The notes below the pieces were generated by a model. That model did not search any database. It saw nothing but the letters and a program-made list of their open reading frames with translations, and was not told where the DNA came from. Made by a program: the position numbers and the translations under genes. Shown piece after piece: positions 1 through 6,045 of a DNA stretch of 7,354 nt (position 1 is its first letter; every line of letters starts with the position of its first letter). Where the stretch lies: assembly GCA_902782475.1 (NCBI GenBank), contig CACZNR010000192.1, positions 1 through 7,354 on the forward strand, written 5' to 3'. The DNA comes from an uncultured Eubacteriales bacterium. GTDB taxonomy: Bacteria > Bacillota > Clostridia > Christensenellales > Christensenellaceae.

Positions 1-32
1 CAAACTTCCGGGGCCATCTGTTCACTTCATGA

Positions 33-410
33 TCATGCTTTCCACAGTCCATGGAGATTGCAGTATTCATATACGGTCTCTACTTCGTCACCGTCATTGA
101 GTGTGAATACAGCCTTTGGCTCGTCTTCAGGTGTCAGGGCCTTCTTCATTACATAGCCCTTCTTTGTAACGAGATAGATGAATTCGATCAGGTGAGCTTC
201 TGTCATAGGATGAGCAACGCTTCCTACGCATACAGTTACCTTGTTGCCTTCAACTTCGCATACAGGAACATGCTTTTCCTTTGCTCCGTCAGTTGTTCCA
301 GGAACGAGCTCTCTCATGAGCTCTCCGCAGCATTTTGCAGGGCATCCGGGGTTCTTTTCGAAAGTCAGGATGTTTCCGCATTTATCGCATTTATAAAATT
401 TAAGCTCCAT
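33..410 (-). CDS. dfx: Superoxide reductase, desulfoferrodoxin type (two iron centres)
   Basis: This 125-residue cytoplasmic protein should reduce superoxide to hydrogen peroxide without making oxygen, a typical anaerobe defence; electrons usually come from rubredoxin, which is not in the window. The N-terminal desulforedoxin-like domain has Cys8, Cys11, Cys27 and Cys28, the C-x2-C...CC set that holds the Fe(Cys)4 centre. The catalytic Fe(His)4Cys site is complete: Glu45-Lys46-His47 (EKHVP), His67 and His73 (HPMTEAH), and Cys117 and His120 (CNLHGLW). Length fits two-centre desulfoferrodoxins (about 125 residues). The ATG is preceded by AAGGAGG (GGAGG at 419-423, minus-strand sense), 8 bases away. 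Oddities: extra cysteines at 23, 51 and 61, and Leu/Phe where the family often has aromatic residues around His73 (HLIEF rather than HWIEW). The gene is divergent from the 548-841 gene. The family call is very secure; the symbol is the generic one for this architecture. Confidence 0.96.
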   Translation of the reverse strand: MELKFYKCDKCGNILTFEKNPGCPAKCCGELMRELVPGTTDGAKEKHVPVCEVEGNKVTVCVGSVAHPMTEAHLIEFIYLVTKKGYVMKKALTPEDEPKAVFTLNDGDEVETVYEYCNLHGLWKA

Positions 411-462
411 CAGTTATACCTCCTTTGATGATCCATATATATGATACTTTATTTTCCCGATA

Positions 463-492
463 AATATAAGGGTACGGACCATGTCTTTACAA
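463..492 (-). promoter_or_regulatory. Candidate promoter for the superoxide reductase gene
   Basis: Read on the minus strand, TTGTAA (492-487) and TATATT (468-463) are separated by 18 bases and resemble sigma-A -35 and -10 elements. Transcription would start near 456, giving a leader of about 45 bases that carries the AGGAGG site. The -35 lies inside an inverted repeat (481-505). This is pattern matching only. Confidence 0.45.
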
Positions 493-505
493 ATTAGAAA
501 GATAT
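481..505. repeat. Inverted repeat in the divergent promoter region
   Basis: Arms ATGTCTTT (481-488) and AAAGATAT (498-505) are complementary over 8 positions with one G-T pair, around a 9-base centre. The repeat covers the candidate -35 of the superoxide reductase promoter, where an operator could sit. No regulator family was recognised from it, and chance occurrence in AT-rich DNA is possible. Confidence 0.35.
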
Positions 506-508
506 GAT

Positions 509-535
509 GGTCTAGCCTTATAATATAAATAGACC
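509..535. repeat. Inverted repeat bracketing the -10 box of the 548 gene
   Basis: Perfect 6-base arms GGTCTA (509-514) and TAGACC (530-535) enclose 15 bases that contain a consensus TATAAT. The right arm falls at the expected transcription start and touches the ribosome binding site at 536-540. The layout suits a repressor operator, or an RNA hairpin in transcripts that start further upstream. Inside it, 518-524 (TTATAAT) equals one half of the PerR box consensus; the other half is poorly matched. Confidence 0.35.
519..524 (+). promoter_or_regulatory. Candidate -10 element for the 548-841 gene
   Basis: A perfect TATAAT ends 23 bases before the ATG at 548, which would give a leader of roughly 17 bases carrying GGAGG at 536-540. 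No convincing -35 hexamer is visible at 16-18 bases upstream (496-501 reads AGAAAG) and there is no extended -10 TG. The promoter may be weak or activator-dependent, or the match may be fortuitous. Confidence 0.4.
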
Positions 536-547
536 GGAGGTGTAACG

Positions 548-841
548 ATGAAATATGCTTATTCAGTAATGTCCATAGCTTTTGCGTGCTTCATGCTCTT
601 CTATGCTGCAGTGCTGGCACTTACAAGGAACAGGAGGCTCATACCTCGGGAGAAGGCATCCTACATGAAGAATCCCGAGCGCTACTGCATAATGTTTGCC
701 ACCATAATAGCACTCATTGCACTGCCGTTTCTGATATCCGGCCTTATTGCACTTTTAAGCCTCAGGTGGGGCCTCATAAGCCTCGTGATACTGCTTATAG
801 CGGCGATATATTTAAGTTCAGTCATATACAGAAGGATGTAG
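548..841 (+). CDS. Small three-segment membrane protein of unknown function
   Basis: I do not recognise this 97-residue protein. Three hydrophobic stretches are visible: about residues 4-26, 47-69 and 73-92, the last two forming a hairpin with only a short polar turn (LRW) between them. A basic loop (RNRRLIPREK, about 27-36) followed by KNPERY joins the first two, so by the positive-inside rule this loop is probably cytoplasmic; the C-terminus ends in a basic YRRM. There are no catalytic motifs and no cleavable signal. The start is well supported by GGAGG at 536-540, 7 bases before the ATG. The gene ends 54 bases before the PHP phosphatase gene on the same strand, so the two could share a transcript. 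It loosely resembles short uncharacterised Firmicutes membrane proteins, but I cannot place it in a family. Confidence 0.8.
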   Translation: MKYAYSVMSIAFACFMLFYAAVLALTRNRRLIPREKASYMKNPERYCIMFATIIALIALPFLISGLIALLSLRWGLISLVILLIAAIYLSSVIYRRM

Positions 842-855
842 GTTCCGTATATAAT
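825..855 (+). promoter_or_regulatory. Weak candidate promoter for the PHP phosphatase gene
   Basis: A perfect TATAAT (850-855) lies 40 bases before the ATG at 896, with TATACA (825-830, four of six consensus bases) 19 bases upstream of it. The spacing is long and the -35 overlaps the end of the preceding gene, so this may be an internal promoter or chance. Confidence 0.25.
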
Positions 856-895
856 ATCTGTGTGACAACACTTAAGGACAGAAGGGAGTAGGAAA

Positions 896-1645
896 ATGAT
901 ACAGGATCTCCATGTTCACAGCTGTTTCTGTGACGGAAAGGATGAACCGGAAGAGATAGTAAAAAGCGCCATAGATAAAGGCATAGGAAAGCTTGGGATA
1001 GTTACCCACAGCTATACTTTCTTTGACCGTTCCTACTGCATACCTGAAGACAAGGTAAAAACATTCATTGAGACCATAAATGCCCTTAAGGAGAAATATC
1101 GTGATGAGATAACGCTCCTCTGCGGAGTGGAGCAGGATTACTATTCCGATCATCCCACTGATGGCTTTGACTATGTCATAGGTTCAGTACATTACCTTAA
1201 AAGAAATGGAATATATTATCCGATAGACGAGAGCAGGGAAGACTTCCTTAGGATGGTAAATGAAGGGTTCTCAGGTGATTTCCATGCCATGGCAGAGGAA
1301 TACTATAGCATTGAAAGTGATGTCGTTAAAAAGACAGGAGCAGACATAATAGGACATTTTGATCTCATCACAAAATTCAATGAAGGTGACTGCCTTTTCG
1401 ATACCGGATGCGAAAGATATGTTGAGGCCTGGAAGGGTGCTGTGGACAGGCTCCTTCAGCATGACATACCCTTTGAGATAAACACAGGAGCCATATCGAG
1501 AGGCTACAGGAAGACTCCATATCCTGCACCCGACATAATAAGATATATAAGGGAAAATCACGGAAAGCTGATGCTCTCAAGTGATGCCCATTCAAAAGAT
1601 ACTCTTTCGTACCGTTTCGAAGATTTCGGGTATCTTATGAAATAA
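896..1645 (+). CDS. PHP-domain phosphatase, histidinol-phosphatase HisJ family
   Basis: This 249-residue cytoplasmic metalloenzyme belongs to the PHP superfamily. HisJ members remove phosphate from L-histidinol phosphate in histidine synthesis, using a cluster of divalent metals. The expected ligands are in order: His6 and His8 in DLHVHS at the extreme N-terminus, Asp13 in the CDG motif, His38 (VTHS), Glu79 (CGVEQD), His99 (GSVHY), His154 and Asp156 (GHFDLITKF), and Asp230 with His232 (SSDAHS) near the C-terminus. The length is at the short end of the HisJ range. GGGAG at 884-888, 7 bases before the ATG, supports the start, which leaves the HxH motif correctly close to the N-terminus. No other histidine genes are in the window, so another phosphoester substrate is possible. 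The fold and metal site are secure; the exact substrate is not, so no symbol is assigned. Confidence 0.9.
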   Translation: MIQDLHVHSCFCDGKDEPEEIVKSAIDKGIGKLGIVTHSYTFFDRSYCIPEDKVKTFIETINALKEKYRDEITLLCGVEQDYYSDHPTDGFDYVIGSVHYLKRNGIYYPIDESREDFLRMVNEGFSGDFHAMAEEYYSIESDVVKKTGADIIGHFDLITKFNEGDCLFDTGCERYVEAWKGAVDRLLQHDIPFEINTGAISRGYRKTPYPAPDIIRYIRENHGKLMLSSDAHSKDTLSYRFEDFGYLMK

Positions 1646-1705
1646 GGTCTGCACTCCGGTTATTTTCAACTGTCTTAAGTGTATCATCTAATCAGTATGA
1701 TTTTT

Positions 1706-1709
1706 GGAG
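1706..1709 (+). promoter_or_regulatory. Ribosome binding site that sets the MATE gene start
   Basis: GGAG lies 9 bases before the ATG at 1719. A longer reading from TTG at 1704 would put this site inside the coding sequence and has no good site of its own, so ATG 1719 is preferred. Confidence 0.6.
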
Positions 1710-1718
1710 TTGGACAGG

Positions 1719-3062
1719 ATGGAGAACACAGGGGAACTTTCAAGCAAAGCTTTAAGAAAAGACATATTGAGGCTCGCATGGCCATGTGCTGTGGAGCAGA
1801 CTTTTGCATGCCTTATCTCAACGATCTCAACGACTCTCGTCTCATCCCTTGGCAAGGAAGCTGTCAATGCCGTAAGCATCTGCAATCAGCCCATGTTCAT
1901 TCCTAACGTCATCTTCCAGGCCTTCAACGTCGGAGGAACTGCCCTTATCGCAAGATTCCTCGGCATGAAGAACAAGGAGGATGCAAGGAAGACCTGTGCC
2001 CAGACTCTCATACTTTCACTTCTAATGGGACTTGTGGCAAGTGCACTTCTTCAGTTTGGTGCCGGGATCGTTATACGTTTTCTCGGAGCAACTGACGACT
2101 ACTATTATCTGGCTCTTGAATATATGAGATTTGCATCCATTGGGCTCATATTCCAGGCACTGTCCACGTCCATCGCGGCCATGCTTCGAGGTGCAGGACG
2201 GACCCGTCTTTCCATGACATTCAATATCCTTGCAAGTGCCGTGAACGTGACTGCAGGGTATATATTCATCTCAATACTGAAGCTTGGCATAAAGGGAGCA
2301 GGACTTGCTTTTCTTCTTGCTCATTTCTCAGGCTGCATGGTGGCACTTTCACAGCTGTTCCTGAGAAGGGACCTTGCAATACATATAACTCCAAAGGAAG
2401 TATTCCATTTCAATAAGGACATAATCAAGAGGATATCAGGAGTCGGAATAGGCACCGCCCTTGAGCAGGTAGCCTTGAGGATAGGAATGATATTCTTTAC
2501 CACACAGATCGTGAGCCTTGGTACAGAGCAGTATGCGGCTCACAATATCTCAAGCAACATCGATAACTATACATGCATTCTCCCTCTGGCGCTTTCAGTC
2601 TCACTTACTCCTCTGGTAGGCCAGAGCCTTGGAGCCAGGGAGTATGAAAGGGCTGACAGGTATTTCAGGGAAGGCATCAAGATAGGCCTTTTCGGGTCTG
2701 CCATAATAATCGCAATACTCCTCATTTTCCCTGAGCAGCTGGCAAGGATATTCATCGATGATACCGAGGTAATCAGATTCGTTGTAAGATGTCTTAGGAT
2801 ACTTGCCGTGAACACCACCGGACAGATAATCCAGATGAGCATCTGTGGCGGACTGAGAGGTGGCGGAGACACAAGATGGCCTCTCGTTTCCACCATGATA
2901 GGTATACTTGGCATAAGGACCACACTGTGCCTTCTTTTCATAAGAGTCCTTGGCATGGGAGTCGAAGGGGCATGGCTTGCTATGGCTACGGACCAGACCA
3001 TAAGGGCAATAATCATATTCTTCAGGTACAGATCAGGCAAATGGAAGACCATAAGGGTCTGA
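1719..3062 (+). CDS. MATE-family multidrug/Na+ (or H+) antiporter
   Basis: This is a 447-residue polytopic membrane protein of the MATE family, which exports drugs or metabolites in exchange for Na+ or H+. It is hydrophobic throughout, consistent with 12 membrane helices in two homologous halves. The internal repeat shows in paired motifs: LRGAGRTR (156-163) in the first half and LRGGGDTRWP (379-388) in the second, and ARFLGMKNKEDARK (78-91) against GQSLGAREYERA (301-312). The N-terminal KDILRLAWPCAVEQ is typical of the first helix entry. Length is normal (about 440-460). ATG 1719 is chosen over the in-frame TTG at 1704 because GGAG at 1706-1709 serves it. The gene lies 73 bases after the PHP gene with no visible terminator between, so read-through is possible. 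The exported substrate cannot be inferred. Confidence 0.94.
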   Translation: MENTGELSSKALRKDILRLAWPCAVEQTFACLISTISTTLVSSLGKEAVNAVSICNQPMFIPNVIFQAFNVGGTALIARFLGMKNKEDARKTCAQTLILSLLMGLVASALLQFGAGIVIRFLGATDDYYYLALEYMRFASIGLIFQALSTSIAAMLRGAGRTRLSMTFNILASAVNVTAGYIFISILKLGIKGAGLAFLLAHFSGCMVALSQLFLRRDLAIHITPKEVFHFNKDIIKRISGVGIGTALEQVALRIGMIFFTTQIVSLGTEQYAAHNISSNIDNYTCILPLALSVSLTPLVGQSLGAREYERADRYFREGIKIGLFGSAIIIAILLIFPEQLARIFIDDTEVIRFVVRCLRILAVNTTGQIIQMSICGGLRGGGDTRWPLVSTMIGILGIRTTLCLLFIRVLGMGVEGAWLAMATDQTIRAIIIFFRYRSGKWKTIRV

Positions 3063-3085
3063 ATCCGTACATTTCGATTTTTTTG

Positions 3086-3093
3086 TTGTACAA
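3086..3093. repeat. Eight-base palindrome over the candidate -35
   Basis: TTGTACAA is self-complementary and coincides with the proposed -35 of the importer promoter. It is short, so it could be chance, but its position would suit a regulator-binding half-turn. Confidence 0.3.
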
Positions 3094-3113
3094 GCTGCCA
3101 AATTGAATATAAA
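3086..3113 (+). promoter_or_regulatory. Candidate promoter for the ABC importer operon
   Basis: TTGTAC (3086-3091) and TATAAA (3108-3113) are spaced by 16 bases and fit a sigma-A promoter; transcription would start near 3120, leaving a leader of about 35 bases. An alternative is TTGAAT (3103-3108) with TATATT (3128-3133), spaced by 19. Either lies in the only sizeable gap upstream of the importer genes. No catabolite-response (cre) element matching the TGNAANCGNTNNCA pattern was found. Confidence 0.5.
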
Positions 3114-3121
3114 ATTTATAT
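3107..3121. repeat. Fifteen-base perfect palindrome over the candidate -10
   Basis: Arms ATATAAA (3107-3113) and TTTATAT (3115-3121) flank a single central base. The left arm contains the proposed -10 TATAAA and the right arm reaches the expected start point, as an operator often does. The AT-only composition in an AT-rich gap raises the chance of coincidence. Confidence 0.4.
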
Positions 3122-3145
3122 GTATTCTATATTTTATTTTTGTAT

Positions 3146-3149
3146 GAGG
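3146..3149 (+). promoter_or_regulatory. Ribosome binding site that sets the ATPase gene start
   Basis: GAGG is 5 bases before the ATG at 3155. An in-frame TTG at 3140 would absorb this site into the coding region and has only a T-rich stretch upstream, so ATG 3155 is preferred. Confidence 0.65.
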
Positions 3150-3154
3150 CAGTT

Positions 3155-4270
3155 ATGAAAATTGAGTTAAAGAATCTTACAAAAAAGTTTCCTAACAGAA
3201 ACAAGAAGATAAAGACCGATGTCGTTGCTGTTAACGATTTCTCATTTGAGGTACCGGATGGTGAGCTGGTGGCTCTGCTTGGACCTTCAGGCTGCGGCAA
3301 GAGCACCATACTTAACATGATCTGCGGACTTGAGACTCCTACCAGCGGTCAGATATTCTTCGGGGATGACGATGTGACGGATGTTCCCGCTGAGAACAGG
3401 GGCGTAGGCATGGTATTCCAGAGCTATGCACTGTATCCTCACCTTACAGTAAGGGAGAATATAATCTTTCCGCTTCAGAACTTCAAGGGGGATGCAAAGC
3501 TCTCCAAGGAAGAGATGAACAGACGTGCCCTGGAAGTAGCTAAGCTCGTACAGATAGAGGAATATATGGACAGACGTCCTAAGGAGATGTCCGGCGGACA
3601 GCAGCAGAGAGTTGCCATAGCAAGGGCTCTGGTCAAGATGCCTAAGGTGCTTCTTCTGGACGAACCGCTTTCAAATCTTGATGCAAGACTCAGGCTTCAG
3701 ACAAGGGAAGAGATAAGACGTATACAGAGAGAAACAGGAATAACCACCATATTCGTAACACATGACCAGGAAGAGGCCATGAGCATATCAGACAAGATCG
3801 CCGTCATGGAAAAGGGAGTCCTTCAGCAGGAAGGAAAGCCTCAGGACGTATATGATGACCCTGTAAACCTTTTCGTTGCAAAGTTCCTCGGTACTCCGGC
3901 CATAAATGTCTTCACAGGCAAGATAAGGGACGAATGGCTCTTCATCGGAGACGACAGGATATGCAGGGTAGAAGGAGCAAACAACAGACCTGTATATGTT
4001 GGCATAAGACCTGAAGGCTTCGTTTTAAGTGACGAAGGTGCACTGCACTGCAAGCTCGATGCCGTGGAAGTCATGGGAAGGGATACCAGCGTGGTATCAG
4101 AGCATCCTGCACTTACAGGAGCAAAGACCATCAGGAGCATAATCCCTTCAGAGAGCAAGGTGGACACTTCAAAGGATGAAGTAAGGTTTGACATAAAACC
4201 ATTCAAGATGGATCTTTTCGATATAAATGATGAGAAGAGACTTATATTCAGGGGAGAGGATATAAAATGA
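3155..4270 (+). CDS. Sugar ABC importer ATPase, MalK/UgpC/MsmK type
   Basis: This 371-residue cytoplasmic protein hydrolyses ATP as a dimer to drive the permease pair encoded next to it. The nucleotide-binding domain is complete: Walker A GPSGCGKST (43-51), Q-loop Gln89 (VFQSYALYPH), signature SGGQQQR (146-152), Walker B VLLLDE with catalytic Glu170, D-loop SNLD (173-176) and switch His203 (VTHDQEEAM). After about residue 245 comes the C-terminal OB/TOBE regulatory domain, with the family motif VGIRPEGF (282-289). Length matches MalK-like ATPases (about 360-380). A short basic insertion (RNKKIKTDVV, about 15-24) precedes the AVNDFSFEV strand. The gene comes first in the operon and its stop overlaps the next start (ATGA). 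Many Firmicutes share one unlinked MsmK among several importers; this importer has a linked ATPase. The family is secure; the solute is not. Confidence 0.96.
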   Translation: MKIELKNLTKKFPNRNKKIKTDVVAVNDFSFEVPDGELVALLGPSGCGKSTILNMICGLETPTSGQIFFGDDDVTDVPAENRGVGMVFQSYALYPHLTVRENIIFPLQNFKGDAKLSKEEMNRRALEVAKLVQIEEYMDRRPKEMSGGQQQRVAIARALVKMPKVLLLDEPLSNLDARLRLQTREEIRRIQRETGITTIFVTHDQEEAMSISDKIAVMEKGVLQQEGKPQDVYDDPVNLFVAKFLGTPAINVFTGKIRDEWLFIGDDRICRVEGANNRPVYVGIRPEGFVLSDEGALHCKLDAVEVMGRDTSVVSEHPALTGAKTIRSIIPSESKVDTSKDEVRFDIKPFKMDLFDINDEKRLIFRGEDIK

Positions 4271-5160
4271 AAAAGAAGAAAAGCAATGCCATATGGTATC
4301 TTCTCCCTGCGCTGATATTCCTTGGCGTCTTCATGGTATATCCACTGTTTGACGTTGCGGTATATTCAGTCGAAGAGGGATATAATTCTGCTTCCCAGAC
4401 ATATAACGGGATAGGTATCTACAATTTCCGTTATGTCCTGAGAGACCCCTACTTCCTGCAGGCACTTAAGAATACCCTTATACTGGTGTTAATAACTGTG
4501 CCTCTTTCAACGGGACTGGCACTTCTGATATCGCTGGGACTCAATTCCATCACGAAACTCAAGGATCTGTTCCATACAATATACTTCCTGCCGTATGTCA
4601 CAAACACTCTGGCAGTGGGTCTGGTATTCATGATCCTCTTCAAGAAGACACCGTACTCGGAAGGATTCGTGAATCTCATAATAAACATGTTCGGAGGTCA
4701 GTCGGTGGACTTCATAGAAGGACCGTACTGGGCAAAGATGCTTGTAATGAGCATTTACACCATATGGATAGTCCTTCCGTTCAAGGTGCTCATACTTACG
4801 AGTTCCCTTGCTTCAGTCAACCCGGATTATTACAAGGCAGCAAAGGTGGATGGCACATCCGGCTTCAGGATCTTCACAAAGATAACCCTGCCTATGATAT
4901 CCCCGATGATCTTCTATCTCATAATCACAGGCTTCATAGGTGCATTCAAGGCATACAGTGACGTGGTAGCAATATTCGGTACCAACCTCAATGCTGCAGG
5001 AATGAACACCATAGTCGGTTACATCTATGACATGCTATACGGAGACAGCGGCGGGTATCCGAGCTATGCTTCTGCAGCAGCACTCATACTGTTCGTGATA
5101 GTACTTACCATCACAGTCATCAACCTCATCGTCAGAAAAAAGAACGAGAGCTATTCTTAA
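4267..5160 (+). CDS. Sugar ABC importer permease, MalF/UgpA-like
   Basis: This 297-residue inner-membrane subunit forms half of the translocation pore. Six hydrophobic segments are visible (about 9-31, 68-91, 104-126, 156-180, 208-231 and 267-289), the normal count for the shorter Gram-positive MalF relatives. The cytoplasmic coupling loop that contacts the ATPase carries the EAA motif at about 188-209 (YYKAAKVDGTSGF...TLP). The lysine-rich N-terminus (MKKKKS) favours a cytoplasmic N-end. The start overlaps the ATPase stop by four bases (ATGA) and is served by GGGGAGAGG at 4251-4259, inside the end of the ATPase gene, so translational coupling is likely. The second permease follows after 12 bases. 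Assignment as the MalF-side partner rests on gene order and similarity of the N-terminal region (WYLLPALIFLGVFMVYP). Confidence 0.94.
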   Translation: MKKKKSNAIWYLLPALIFLGVFMVYPLFDVAVYSVEEGYNSASQTYNGIGIYNFRYVLRDPYFLQALKNTLILVLITVPLSTGLALLISLGLNSITKLKDLFHTIYFLPYVTNTLAVGLVFMILFKKTPYSEGFVNLIINMFGGQSVDFIEGPYWAKMLVMSIYTIWIVLPFKVLILTSSLASVNPDYYKAAKVDGTSGFRIFTKITLPMISPMIFYLIITGFIGAFKAYSDVVAIFGTNLNAAGMNTIVGYIYDMLYGDSGGYPSYASAAALILFVIVLTITVINLIVRKKNESYS

Positions 5161-5162
5161 GT

Positions 5163-5166
5163 GAGG
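5163..5166 (+). promoter_or_regulatory. Ribosome binding site that sets the second permease start
   Basis: GAGG lies 6 bases before the ATG at 5173. An in-frame GTG at 5161, immediately after the previous stop, would read through this site; ATG 5173 is therefore the better start. Confidence 0.65.
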
Positions 5167-5172
5167 TGTGAA

Positions 5173-6045
5173 ATGGAAAAAACAAATTTTGAACTTATAG
5201 AGAAAAGAGCAAAAAGAAGAAAGCTCACCACAAGGATACTGACATACATAATGCTGGTGGTATGGGCACTGGTAGTACTTTTCCCATTCTACTGGATGAT
5301 ACTTACGTCCTTCAAGAGCTACAGTTCATACAACGGCGAATACATACCAAAGATGTATGCAACAGATCCTACCTTCGATAACTATAAAGAAGCTTTCCAG
5401 TCTGTTAACCTTGGAAGATACTTCCTTAACACCATAATCTTTACCGTGGTGACGACGCTTCTCATGGTGGCTGTCACTGTACTTGCAGCGTACGCATTTG
5501 CAAGACTTGACTTCAAGGGCAAGAATCTTCTGTTCACACTGTTCCTTGCTCTCATGATGATCCCTAACGAGCTTGTCATAATCACTAACTTCGTTACCAT
5601 CACCAACATGGGACTCCGAAACACGTTTACAGGACTCATACTTCCTTCAGTTACATCCATATTCTACATATACCTTCTGAAGGAGAACTTTGAGCAGATA
5701 CCGGATGAACTTTACAAGGCGGCAAAGGTTGACGGCACTAGCGATCTCAAATATCTGTTCAAGGTCATGATACCTATTTCAAGGCCAACCATCGTTACCA
5801 TACTGATACTTAAGGTCATTGAATGCTGGAACTCCTTCGTATGGCCAAGGCTCATCACCGACAATTCACTTTATTTCCTTGTTTCCAACGGAATACAGGA
5901 GATAAGGGAGAACGGATTCGGAAGGGAGAACATACCTGCCATGATGGCTGCGGTAGTCGTCATATCGATACCTCTCATCATCCTGTTCCTGGTATTCAGG
6001 AAGAAGATCATGGAAGGTGTTTCAAGGGGAGGTCTCAAGGGATGA
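5173..6045 (+). CDS. Sugar ABC importer permease, MalG/UgpE-like
   Basis: This 290-residue inner-membrane protein is the second pore subunit. Six hydrophobic segments are seen (about 22-46, 85-110, 117-140, 150-169, 203-223 and 256-276). The EAA coupling motif is at about 179-201 (ELYKAAKVDGTSDL...MIP) and closely parallels the one in the neighbouring permease, as expected for heterodimer partners. Other MalG-like signatures are FPFYWMILTSFKS (37-49), LAAYAFARLDFKG (104-116) and ECWNSFVWP (217-225). Length is typical (about 275-300). The ATG at 5173 is chosen over GTG 5161 because of the GAGG at 5163-5166. The stop overlaps the start of the binding-protein gene (ATGA at 6042-6045), pointing to coupled translation. 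Function as a carbohydrate-type importer subunit is secure; substrate unknown. Confidence 0.95.
   Translation: MEKTNFELIEKRAKRRKLTTRILTYIMLVVWALVVLFPFYWMILTSFKSYSSYNGEYIPKMYATDPTFDNYKEAFQSVNLGRYFLNTIIFTVVTTLLMVAVTVLAAYAFARLDFKGKNLLFTLFLALMMIPNELVIITNFVTITNMGLRNTFTGLILPSVTSIFYIYLLKENFEQIPDELYKAAKVDGTSDLKYLFKVMIPISRPTIVTILILKVIECWNSFVWPRLITDNSLYFLVSNGIQEIRENGFGRENIPAMMAAVVVISIPLIILFLVFRKKIMEGVSRGGLKG

Noticed and set aside
1..32. Possible start of another minus-strand gene (ATG at 17-15) after the superoxide reductase
   Set aside because: Only about five codons are visible and there is no clear ribosome binding site; nothing can be supported.
28..37. Ten-base palindrome CATGATCATG across the stop of the superoxide reductase gene
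   Set aside because: It has no T-run after it in either direction, so it is not a terminator, and such a short palindrome is likely chance.
51..428. Open frame on the plus strand antisense to the superoxide reductase gene
   Set aside because: It mirrors the coding frame of an unmistakable gene, has no good ribosome binding site and its product is not protein-like in any recognisable family.
860..871. GTGT-GACA-ACAC inverted repeat near the possible start of transcription for the PHP gene
   Set aside because: Arms of four bases are too short to separate from chance.
586..891. Plus-strand open frame overlapping the small membrane protein in another frame
   Set aside because: The 548-841 frame has a strong ribosome binding site and membrane-protein composition; this one has neither.
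2567..3052. Long minus-strand open frame of 161 codons inside the MATE gene
   Set aside because: It is antisense to a well-conserved region of the transporter and shows no ribosome binding site or family features.
3046..3084. Possible terminator after the MATE gene: AGACC/GGTCT hairpin (3046-3060) and a run of seven T (3078-3084)
   Set aside because: The stem has only five pairs and the T-run starts 17 bases after it, too far for an intrinsic terminator.
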